Source: Candidatus Aminicenantota bacterium
GTDB lineage: Bacteria; Acidobacteriota; Aminicenantia; UBA2199
Direction: 5' to 3'
DNA: 5,409 nt
Assembly: GCA_023136725.1 (NCBI GenBank)
Contig: JAGLQR010000144.1
Coordinates: 1 to 5,409 of the forward strand
Of this stretch, positions 1 through 5,409 are shown piece after piece (within the stretch, counting starts at the first letter, position 1; each line of letters starts with the position of its first letter). Under the pieces are notes generated by a model. The model was not told the DNA's origin and did not search any database. It worked only from the letters and a program-made list of their open reading frames with translations. The position numbers and the translations under genes were made by a program.

Positions 1-580
1 CCGAGTTTACTCTGAAACCGGTGAAATATGTAAATGCAGAATAGAGCAGTCCGAGAGAGTGGGGGAAGGTAATGGTTTTCTCAATTTCGATCTTATTCTT
101 TAAACCTTTTCCAACGGTTATTGTATCCCATTCTCCAACACCATCTATTGTCAGAATTGATGCTGAGTCGAACGGGGAAGGAAAGAATGCCGAAGCGGCA
201 TGAGATTCATGATGTTTGCAGAAATATATTTTTTCGATCCCTGTTTTTTCTTTGATGGTCTGTTTTATGAACAGTTTTTCCTTGAACCAGACAGGCATTG
301 CGCTGAGAAAGCTTCTTAAACCTTTCGGTGCGAATTGTGCATATGTTGAAAACAATCTATCAAATTTAAGAAGAGGTTTTTCATAAAAAATAACATGATC
401 GATATCCGAAGTTTTTAACCCTGTAAAACGGAGAGCTTCCTCGAATGCTCTGGATGGAAAGGAAGGGTCATGTTTTTTTCTGGTGAAACGTTCTTCCTGT
501 GCAGCAAAAATTATCCTTCCGTCTTCTATTAAAGCAACGGCACTATCGTGATAGAATGCAGAAATCCCTAAAATAACCAT
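1..580 (-). CDS. NodU/CmcH/TobZ-family carbamoyltransferase, N-terminal part (cut by left edge)
   Basis: Reading from the ATG at 580 gives 193 uninterrupted codons to the window edge. The protein opens MVILGISAFYHDSAV, followed by QEERFTRKKHD (residues 28-38), FYEKPLLKFDRL (65-76), HHESHAASAFFPSPF (123-137), DGVGEWD (146-152) and LLYSAFTYFTGF (178-189). These are hallmarks of the Kae1-like N-terminal domain of carbamoyltransferases such as NodU, CmcH and TobZ. H123 and H127 form the HxxxH metal site, and D146 lies in the nucleotide/metal-binding loop. Family members use carbamoyl phosphate and ATP, through carbamoyl-adenylate, to carbamoylate a hydroxyl group of a small molecule or sugar; they are cytoplasmic. 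Full-length proteins are usually about 550-620 residues, so roughly two thirds, including the YrdC-like C-terminal domain, lies off the left edge. The start is well supported because the family N-terminus begins at this Met. The gene is transcribed away from ispA from its own strong promoter. The acceptor cannot be deduced here. Confidence 0.93.
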   Translation of the reverse strand, partial: MVILGISAFYHDSAVALIEDGRIIFAAQEERFTRKKHDPSFPSRAFEEALRFTGLKTSDIDHVIFYEKPLLKFDRLFSTYAQFAPKGLRSFLSAMPVWFKEKLFIKQTIKEKTGIEKIYFCKHHESHAASAFFPSPFDSASILTIDGVGEWDTITVGKGLKNKIEIEKTITFPHSLGLLYSAFTYFTGFRVNS

Positions 581-585
581 TCCTA

Positions 586-614
586 ATTATAGATTTTTTT
601 AACTATTATGTCAA
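586..614 (-). promoter_or_regulatory. Consensus sigma70-type promoter of the carbamoyltransferase gene
   Basis: On the minus strand, TTGACA (609-614) is followed by a 17-base spacer and TATAAT (586-591). Both hexamers match the sigma70 consensus exactly and the spacing is optimal. Only five bases (TAGGA) separate the -10 box from the ATG at 580, so the expected transcription start falls at about 578-581, on the start codon. The AGGA directly abuts the ATG and is too close to act as a normal Shine-Dalgarno site. The promoter call comes directly from the sequence; the leaderless transcript is inferred. Confidence 0.8.
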
Positions 615-678
615 AATTTTATTACCTTCTGGTCGTATTTTGAGAGGTTTATATTCAGTTTTAAATGCAAGGATAAAT

Positions 679-702
679 TTGATTTCTTGATTTTTTGATG
701 AA
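679..702 (+). repeat. Three tandem 8-bp units, TTGAT-based, at the ispA promoter
   Basis: Three head-to-tail octamers start at 679, 687 and 695: TTGATTTC, TTGATTTT and TTGATGAA. All begin TTGAT at an exact 8-base period. The middle unit supplies the proposed -35 hexamer of the ispA promoter. They could be iterated binding sites for a regulator or chance repetition in AT-rich DNA; the sequence alone does not decide. Confidence 0.45.
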
Positions 703-715
703 AATAATATATAAA
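687..715 (+). promoter_or_regulatory. Probable sigma70-type promoter of the ispA-dxs operon
   Basis: TTGATT (687-692) and TATAAA (710-715) are separated by 17 bases. The expected start of transcription is about 721-724, and the ispA ATG is at 726, so the 5' leader would be absent or only a few bases long. No Shine-Dalgarno-like purine run occurs between the -10 box and the ATG (the interval reads TCTTTTTCAT). An in-frame TAA at 705-707 excludes a start much further upstream. An overlapping alternative -10, TAATAT at 705-710, lies 20 bases from the TTGATT at 679-684 and is a weaker choice. Confidence 0.6.
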
Positions 716-725
716 TCTTTTTCAT

Positions 726-1580
726 ATGAATGAATATTTTAGCGAATTCTCAGATAAAATCGAGTATGCTCTTCTTAGTGGTATTGACGCTGAGCGGAGT
801 GTATTGGAATCCTCGATCCATTATTCCCTCTCAATAAAAGGAAAGCGGCTCCGGCCTCTGATATTTCTTACATTATTAGAAGCTTTTGGGAAATCTGCGA
901 GTGAATTCATGGATATTGCAGTGTCAATTGAATATATTCATACATATTCTCTTATACACGATGACCTTCCTGCCATGGATAATGATGATCTTCGGAGAGG
1001 AATGCCCACTGTTCATAAGAAATACAATGAAGCAATTGCTCTCCTCGCTGGTGACACACTACTTACTATGGCTGTTGAAAAGATATCCAATTCAGGAATT
1101 AGTCTGGAAAAAAGGATCAATATTCTCCAGATCCTGACAAAGAGCATCGGGATCGAGGGTATGGCAGGGGGACAGTCACTTGATCTGCTTTTTAATGGAG
1201 ATACAGACCTCATCAATGAAATACACAGAAAAAAAACTGCTGAACTCATAAAAGGAACTATGCTCTCTGCAGCAGAAATCGCAGGACTTGATATACAAAA
1301 AAATGAGATACTCGGAAATATCGGGTTAAAGATCGGAATTGCTTTCCAAATGGCTGATGATCTACTCGATATTATAGGGAATGAAAAAGAGGTAGGAAAG
1401 AAGCTTCATAAAGACAGTTCAAATAAAAGTCCGAATTCTGTATTATATTTCGGTCCTGAAGTAATAAAAAAAAAAATCGAACGTGAATACAAGGAAGTGC
1501 TCGAACTCATAAAGAAATTAGGAATTGATTTCCCGCCATTTCTTGAGTTGATCAGCAGGATGGTCCACAGGAGTAAATAG
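726..1580 (+). CDS. ispA: Polyprenyl synthetase, farnesyl diphosphate synthase (IspA) type
   Basis: This 284-residue protein is the usual size for bacterial farnesyl diphosphate synthase, which condenses DMAPP/GPP with IPP in the cytoplasm. Visible motifs in order are GKRLRP (39-44, diphosphate binding), the first Asp-rich motif DDLPAMD (79-85) followed by DLRRG, GGQSLD (148-153), KTAELI (170-175), FQMADDLLD (207-215) with the second Asp motif DDLLD (211-215), and K234. The first motif has the two-residue insertion (DDxxxxD) of bacterial enzymes. The preceding YSLIH (74-78) matches the E. coli-like FPP synthase pattern, so C15 product is most likely; GPP or GGPP synthase cannot be excluded. 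The stretch after the second motif (NKSPN in place of the usual GKSTYP) is divergent. ATG 726 is the first start after an in-frame stop at 705, and it lacks a Shine-Dalgarno. It heads an operon and shares one base with dxs. An 11-A tract lies at 1466-1476 near codons 247-251. Confidence 0.94.
   Translation: MNEYFSEFSDKIEYALLSGIDAERSVLESSIHYSLSIKGKRLRPLIFLTLLEAFGKSASEFMDIAVSIEYIHTYSLIHDDLPAMDNDDLRRGMPTVHKKYNEAIALLAGDTLLTMAVEKISNSGISLEKRINILQILTKSIGIEGMAGGQSLDLLFNGDTDLINEIHRKKTAELIKGTMLSAAEIAGLDIQKNEILGNIGLKIGIAFQMADDLLDIIGNEKEVGKKLHKDSSNKSPNSVLYFGPEVIKKKIEREYKEVLELIKKLGIDFPPFLELISRMVHRSK
1569..1573 (+). promoter_or_regulatory. Shine-Dalgarno site of dxs
   Basis: AGGAG ends six bases before the GTG at 1580, inside the last codons of ispA. 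It fixes the GTG as the dxs start and shows that this organism uses anti-SD pairing. That makes the missing Shine-Dalgarno before ispA more meaningful. Confidence 0.8.
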
Positions 1581-3451
1581 TGAATGTTTTAGATAAAATA
1601 AATTTTCCGGATGACCTTAAAAAGTTGTCATATAAAGAATTAAAAACATTATCCGGAGAGATAAGAGAACTTATAATTGAAGTAGTGTCCCGAAATGGAG
1701 GGCATCTTTCTTCAAATCTCGGTGCAGTGGAATTGACAATTGCATTACATAAAGTTTTCAATGCTCCGGAGGATAAGTTTATATGGGATGTCGGTCACCA
1801 GTGTTATACACATAAAATACTAACAGGCCGAAAAGACAGGATATTCTCAATAAGAAAGAAAGGAGGTTTAATAGGATTCCCTGATATTTCGGAAAGTGAA
1901 TATGATGTGTTGAATACCGGTCATGCTTCGACATCACTGGCATTTGCATCCGGAATGGCAATAGCAAGAGATAGAAGGGGAGAGTCATTCAATGTGATCC
2001 CTGTAATCGGAGATGGTGCCTTGACCGGAGGTGTTGCTTTTGAGGCTCTGAACAACATAGGTCATATTAAACAGAAAATGATAATCGTATTGAATGATAA
2101 TAAGATGTCCATCTCTCCGAATGTAGGGGGAATCTCAAAATATCTTAATTATTTGTCAACCGGCCGGCCTTATATACGACTAAAAGAGATAGTTCAGTCA
2201 ATTTTCAATAAGATCCCGCTGGTGGGTAAGAGTCTTGTTACCGGGACCAGAAAGCTACTGAAACTGCTGAGGGTAATGACAGTTCCCGGATCACTATTTA
2301 ATGATCTTGGTGTGAAATATATAGGCCCGATTAACGGTCATGACCTTAAAGAGATGATAAAAGTGTTTGAAGAGGCTAAAAAATATAACTTTCCCGTATT
2401 ACTTCATGTCGTAACTGAGAAAGGGCTTGGATACGATCCGGCATTAGAAAACCCCAGTTCTTTTCACTCCTCAGCACCATTCGAAATTTCCAATGGAAAA
2501 TTTAAGAAAAAAGGATCAATACCTTCCTACTCTTCTGTATTCGGTAAAACAGTTCTGGATCTTGTTGAAAAAGACAGGTCAGTGATTGCCCTCACCGCAG
2601 CAATGCCGTCAGGGACAGGACTCGATCAGGTTCAGAATAAATATCCGGAAAATTTTTTTGATGTAGGAATTGCAGAGCAATATATGCTGGACTTTGCCGG
2701 TGGGCTCTCTCTGGGAGGAGTCAAGCCTGTAGTAGCAATTTATTCAACATTTCTTCAACGTGCCGTAGATCAGGTTATTCATGATATTGTATTAATGAAG
2801 ATACCAATTGTTGTGGGAATAGACCGTGCTGGTCTTGTTGGCGATGACGGCCCGACACATCAGGGAATATATGATATTTCAATCCTCCGTTCTTTGCCGG
2901 GAGTTGTATTAATGGCTCCCAAGGATGAAAATGAATTGAGACAGATGATATTCTCCGGAATGGAATATAAAAAACCAGTTTTTATCAGATTCCCCAAAGA
3001 GACCGGGAGGGGAGTAGAGATAAAGGAGGAATTCACAGAAATTCCTTTTGGAAAAGGTGAAGTGATGAGAGCGGGCAATGATGGTGTTATCGTTGCTGCC
3101 GGAACTCTCGTTTATAACGCAATTGAAGCAGCTGAAAGGCTTTATAATGAAGAAAATATCAACTTGAAAGTTATCAATATAAGGTTTATTAAACCGGTTG
3201 ACGGAGAACTCATCCTCTCCTCTATTGGCAGGAATAAGAAAATAATTACAATCGAGGATGGTGTTTGGAAGGGTGGTTTTAGTTCTGTTATCAGGGAGTT
3301 GTTTATTTCTGAGAATGGAGGTAATTTTGATCTTCTTCCGCTTGGAGTACCTGATGAATTTATTGATGTAGCATCAAGAACAGAATTACTTGAAAAATAT
3401 GAACTGGACGTTGATGGGATCTACAGAAATATCAAAGATTTTTTAAAATAG
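1580..3451 (+). CDS. dxs: 1-deoxy-D-xylulose-5-phosphate synthase
   Basis: This is a full-length Dxs of 623 residues, catalysing ThDP-dependent condensation of pyruvate with glyceraldehyde 3-phosphate, the first step of the MEP pathway. The N-terminal domain shows GGHLSSNLGAVELTIALH (40-57, active-site H42), WDVGHQCYTHKILTGR (69-84) and the ThDP/Mg motif GDGALTGG (144-151) to NDN (172-174). The central domain shows TAAMPSGTG (339-347), GIAEQ (363-367) with catalytic E366, YSTFLQRA (388-395) and DRAGLVGDDGPTHQG (415-429, H427). The C-terminal domain contains IRFIKPVD (534-541) and EDGVWKGG (559-566). The residue after AEQ is Tyr368, where most homologues I know have His. The start is GTG, sharing the G of the ispA stop TAG and preceded by AGGAG, so translation is probably coupled to ispA. 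No xseA/xseB neighbour is seen, unlike the common proteobacterial xseB-ispA-dxs arrangement. Confidence 0.97.
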   Translation: MNVLDKINFPDDLKKLSYKELKTLSGEIRELIIEVVSRNGGHLSSNLGAVELTIALHKVFNAPEDKFIWDVGHQCYTHKILTGRKDRIFSIRKKGGLIGFPDISESEYDVLNTGHASTSLAFASGMAIARDRRGESFNVIPVIGDGALTGGVAFEALNNIGHIKQKMIIVLNDNKMSISPNVGGISKYLNYLSTGRPYIRLKEIVQSIFNKIPLVGKSLVTGTRKLLKLLRVMTVPGSLFNDLGVKYIGPINGHDLKEMIKVFEEAKKYNFPVLLHVVTEKGLGYDPALENPSSFHSSAPFEISNGKFKKKGSIPSYSSVFGKTVLDLVEKDRSVIALTAAMPSGTGLDQVQNKYPENFFDVGIAEQYMLDFAGGLSLGGVKPVVAIYSTFLQRAVDQVIHDIVLMKIPIVVGIDRAGLVGDDGPTHQGIYDISILRSLPGVVLMAPKDENELRQMIFSGMEYKKPVFIRFPKETGRGVEIKEEFTEIPFGKGEVMRAGNDGVIVAAGTLVYNAIEAAERLYNEENINLKVINIRFIKPVDGELILSSIGRNKKIITIEDGVWKGGFSSVIRELFISENGGNFDLLPLGVPDEFIDVASRTELLEKYELDVDGIYRNIKDFLK

Positions 3452-3455
3452 GAAA

Positions 3456-3878
3456 ATGAGAAAAAGAATTTTATTTTTAATTGCTTTTCTTTTATTTCTC
3501 CCTCTATTACATCAGGGCGAGATATTCAGCAAATTTGCAGACGTGAACAAGGACTATCTTGAAAGGATCAAGGGGAAATGGGTATTCAGTAACAGAAAGT
3601 TTGTTTATGAATTTACTGACATATTTGTAAGGAGGATTGCCGGGTTCAAGTACTATAAATATAAGAGTTCCAAATATCCCAGATATGATAATTTTCTCTA
3701 TGCGATTTTCAAATCAAGAAAATCAGGTGTTTCTTTTTTCTGCAGAGGTAATTGGGATAAGAAGAGAGGATTCATTCATGTCTCATCCAGGATAAGATTT
3801 ATCGGAAAGGATAAATTTATTGTTTTTAGCAAGGATGATATTAATGAGATATATTTTACTGCGAAAAGAATTGATTGA
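3456..3878 (+). CDS. Small basic exported protein of unknown function
   Basis: I do not recognise this 140-residue protein. The N-terminus has a positive n-region (RKR, 2-4) and an uninterrupted hydrophobic core (about 5-18, ILFLIAFLLFLPLL), which fits a Sec signal peptide or signal anchor. No lipobox Cys is present, and cleavage could fall around 21-28. The remainder is rich in Lys/Arg (28 against 13 Asp/Glu in the whole protein) and aromatics, with one Cys (C96). GKWVF (40-44), YEF (51-53), RIRFIGKDKFIVF (112-124) and NEIYF (130-134) look like successive beta strands, so a small lipocalin-like or beta-barrel fold is possible; this is inference only. Start: the ATG is four bases after the dxs stop, with a tight AGGA two bases before it. 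It is the only Met in the protein, and coupled translation is likely. The 3' end overlaps tmk on the other strand by 23 bases. It is probably a real gene because it is co-directional, closely spaced and has a coherent signal sequence. Confidence 0.75.
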   Translation: MRKRILFLIAFLLFLPLLHQGEIFSKFADVNKDYLERIKGKWVFSNRKFVYEFTDIFVRRIAGFKYYKYKSSKYPRYDNFLYAIFKSRKSGVSFFCRGNWDKKRGFIHVSSRIRFIGKDKFIVFSKDDINEIYFTAKRID

Positions 3879-4464
3879 ACTCGTTAATTACAGATCTGAG
3901 AACACTATCAATTGGTCTTTTCCCGTCTATGATCTTTATAAAATCAGATTTTAAATCCAGATAGTTTTTTCTTACCTTTAATAAAAAAGATTCTTTTTCG
4001 AATAGTTTTGCTTCTACAACCCTTGAACTCTTTATCCTGCTCATTGCAGTTGGAATATCAACATCTATCAAAAAGAGAAGATCTGGTTCCGGGGAAAACT
4101 TTCTGTTCTCATCAATTATCATTTTTACATCCATGCCTCTGGCTCCCTGATAACATGCAGAAGAAAAATAGTATCTGTCGAGTATGACGATTTCCCCTTT
4201 CTTGAGAGATGGAAGAATATTATTCTCAACATCCCATTTTCTGTCTTCGAGAAAATATCGGAATTCATCATTTATGGGGATCGAATCCATTTTGTCAGCA
4301 AGTTCACGGATTTTTTTCCCCCATTTGGAATCTGATGGCTCCCGAAACCAGGATGTGTTTATTTTATTGTCTTCAAGATGTTTAAAAAACAGTCTGGAAA
4401 TAGTTGTCTTTCCTGAACCGTCAATTCCTTCAAAAACTATCAATTTTCCTGAACCGGATCTCAT
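3856..4464 (-). CDS. tmk: Thymidylate kinase (dTMP kinase)
   Basis: The 202-residue protein phosphorylates dTMP to dTDP with ATP, in the cytoplasm, for dTTP supply. The Walker A loop is GIDGSGKT (13-20) after FE. REPSDSKWG (41-49) replaces the commoner REPGGT and contains the dTMP-contacting REP. EDRKWDVE (73-80) carries the conserved DR, LDRYYFSSACYQG (95-107) the catalytic-face DRY and the thymine-contacting SSxxYQG, and LFLIDVD (130-136) the next core strand. The LID region around 143-158 (SRIKSSRVV to FEKES) has few basic residues (R143, K145, R148, K153). The REP(S/T)D.xWG variant occurs in a recognisable subgroup of bacterial Tmks, so dTMP kinase is preferred over another nucleoside monophosphate kinase. 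The ATG is 19 bases after the upstream radical SAM gene; AGGA lies 12 bases before it, rather far for a Shine-Dalgarno. The 3' end overlaps the convergent exported-protein gene by 23 bases. Confidence 0.93.
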   Translation of the reverse strand: MRSGSGKLIVFEGIDGSGKTTISRLFFKHLEDNKINTSWFREPSDSKWGKKIRELADKMDSIPINDEFRYFLEDRKWDVENNILPSLKKGEIVILDRYYFSSACYQGARGMDVKMIIDENRKFSPEPDLLFLIDVDIPTAMSRIKSSRVVEAKLFEKESFLLKVRKNYLDLKSDFIKIIDGKRPIDSVLRSVINEFNQFFSQ

Positions 4465-4470
4465 GAAAAG

Positions 4471-4501
4471 ATTATATCCTATCTCAGATTATTTTTGTAA
4501 T
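4471..4501 (-). promoter_or_regulatory. Possible tmk promoter (perfect -10, weak -35)
   Basis: In the 19-base gap before tmk, TATAAT (4471-4476, minus strand) sits six bases before the ATG at 4464. The best -35 candidates are poor: ATTACA at 19-base spacing (4496-4501) or TTACAA at 18 (4495-4500). If it is active, the transcript would start at about the ATG, as at the other two promoters here. Co-transcription from the upstream gene is the simpler alternative. Confidence 0.35.
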
Positions 4502-5409
4502 AAACTCTGCTGCTTTTATTTCGGTTTCAAGGAGTTCATCCTGCGACCTTTTGTTCCTGAACTCCTCACCCGCAATCCTTTCCTGCTTGAGGAAACTATA
4601 TGCAGAAATAGCTGCATTTCTCATTTCCCCGTTTTTAAGATAATCAAAAAATCCATTTTTCCCGGGGAGCGTTTCATTTTTCAGCAATCTGTTAAGATAT
4701 TCATGCCCTGTTTCAACATGATCGACCAGAGTCAGGTCAAATAATGGTTCATATCCCTTTATTATCTTTTTATATTTAATTTGAGATGTGAAATTCTCTG
4801 ATCGTGTTATCAGTTTGAAAGCAGGTGTTGAAGGATAAGGTATAAGAAATGGTGAATGTGGGAGAAGTGAGAAGTGTGGAAAGTTTGATTTGAGATCGTA
4901 TAAAATTTGAAATTCCTCAAAAAATTCATTCCATGATGATAAGTGATCCGAACTGATCCAATAATGATAATTTTCTATCTCATGATTTTCAAATTCTTCT
5001 AACAATTTATAGATCAAGTCAAAATCGGGTAAAGGTTTTCCAAGCCGAACACTCCTGTTTTTAAGGAATGTGTCAGTGCCGATCCAAAGTAGTGGATGAG
5101 AATTCCGGTATAGATCAGTATTTGAGATAAGTTTAATTGTATCAGTATTAATCTTTCCATTTTTATTAAAAAAAGAAGTGATTGAACTTTGTATTCCCCA
5201 TAAAGAAAGATTATTACTGATTATTTCTTTAAATACCGAATCAGCATACCTGATATTTTGGAGAATATCATCGTCGTTAATATTAATTACACCTGAATTC
5301 TCTTTGTTTAAATTTAATTTTTTCAATCTCTCAGTGAAAGATACTAATAATTGTTTAATATTTTTGATCGGGAGTTCCCTGAACTTCCTTCCCTGCACTT
5401 TTGAACAGA
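4484..5409 (-). CDS. Radical SAM protein, C-terminal part (5' end beyond right edge)
   Basis: The frame stays open to the right edge, so the GTG at 5398 is probably internal; the preceding codons read Cys-Ser-Lys. Numbering from that GTG, GRKFRELPIKNI (3-14) resembles the segment just after the CxxxCxxC cluster motif of B12-binding/radical SAM proteins (C..C, then GRKFR.RP.ENV). Cys at 5405-5407 would then be the last cluster ligand. NINDDDILQN (39-48) fits the next strand and loop (typically VDDNF..N), SLWGIQSSI (65-73) the following strand, and LLWIGTDTF (103-111) with RLGKP (118-122) the usual hG-E/D-S/T segment. The last ~120 residues have no recognised domain and end in a Lys/Glu-rich helical tail. 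A radical SAM enzyme generates a 5'-deoxyadenosyl radical at a 4Fe-4S cluster; the substrate is unknown. It lies upstream of tmk in the same direction (19-base gap), so an operon is likely. Certain identification needs the missing N-terminus. Confidence 0.68.
   Translation of the reverse strand, partial: CSKVQGRKFRELPIKNIKQLLVSFTERLKKLNLNKENSGVININDDDILQNIRYADSVFKEIISNNLSLWGIQSSITSFFNKNGKINTDTIKLISNTDLYRNSHPLLWIGTDTFLKNRSVRLGKPLPDFDLIYKLLEEFENHEIENYHYWISSDHLSSWNEFFEEFQILYDLKSNFPHFSLLPHSPFLIPYPSTPAFKLITRSENFTSQIKYKKIIKGYEPLFDLTLVDHVETGHEYLNRLLKNETLPGKNGFFDYLKNGEMRNAAISAYSFLKQERIAGEEFRNKRSQDELLETEIKAAEFITKII

Noticed and set aside
611..643. Inverted repeat TCAAAAT / ATTTTGA with a 19-base gap near the carbamoyltransferase -35
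   Set aside because: The arms are only seven AT-rich bases, the symmetry does not extend, and such pairs are expected by chance in this composition. An operator cannot be supported.
581..725. Riboswitch, small RNA or tRNA in the divergent intergenic region
   Set aside because: The region is only 145 AT-rich bases, is largely accounted for by two promoters, and shows no stable stem-loop or conserved RNA motif.
1013..1249. Minus-strand and other short open frames inside ispA and dxs
   Set aside because: They are out-of-frame shadows of strongly conserved genes, with no Shine-Dalgarno site or protein motifs.
3891..3898. Palindrome CAGATCTG just after the exported-protein gene, considered as a terminator stem
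   Set aside because: It is eight bases with no loop, has no following T-run and lies in tmk coding sequence, so it is not an intrinsic terminator.
4184..4744. A 186-codon plus-strand open frame spanning the tmk start and the end of the radical SAM gene
   Set aside because: It lies antisense to two well-supported genes, its translation shows no domain or start signal, and its length is explained by AT-rich codon use on the other strand.
5396..5398. GTG as the true start of the radical SAM-like protein
   Set aside because: The frame remains open to the window edge and upstream codons include a Cys at the expected cluster position, so the gene most likely begins outside the window.

Overview
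The window is AT-rich (by eye, GC in the high 30s percent) and bacterial. It carries the first enzyme of the MEP isoprenoid pathway (Dxs), a bacterial-type short-chain prenyl diphosphate synthase (IspA family) and a bacterial dTMP kinase. Genes are tightly packed, the only sizeable non-coding gap is 145 bases, and at least one Shine-Dalgarno site is clear (AGGAG before dxs). I cannot name the phylum from the sequence. The protein divergences fit an uncultured or poorly sampled Gram-negative-type lineage, but that is a guess.

Layout. (1) Bases 1-580, minus strand: the N-terminal third of a NodU/CmcH/TobZ-family carbamoyltransferase, cut by the left edge. (2) Bases 581-725: a divergent promoter region. 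It holds an exact TTGACA-17-TATAAT promoter for the carbamoyltransferase and a good TTGATT-17-TATAAA promoter for the plus-strand operon. Both predicted transcription starts lie on or within a few bases of the start codons. (3) Bases 726-3878, plus strand: an operon of ispA, dxs (stop and start codons share one base) and a small basic exported protein of unknown function (4-base gap). (4) Bases 3856-5409, minus strand: a partial radical SAM protein followed after 19 bases by tmk. The tmk 3' end overlaps the end of the small exported-protein gene by 23 bases on the opposite strand.

How the genes fit together. Dxs makes 1-deoxy-D-xylulose 5-phosphate, which enters the MEP route to IPP and DMAPP. 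The IspA-like synthase then condenses these to GPP/FPP for undecaprenyl phosphate, quinones or other prenyl lipids. The first and a late step are therefore co-transcribed. tmk supplies dTDP for DNA synthesis, and its upstream radical SAM partner is unidentified. The exported protein has no obvious link to isoprenoids beyond sharing the operon.

I see no CRISPR array, insertion sequence, tRNA, rRNA, riboswitch or convincing intrinsic terminator, and no clear new multi-gene system. The most notable signals are regulatory. Three gene starts have a -10-like hexamer almost touching the ATG, which suggests leaderless transcripts. There is also a three-unit 8-bp repeat at the ispA promoter, an 11-A slippery tract inside ispA, and a convergent coding overlap.
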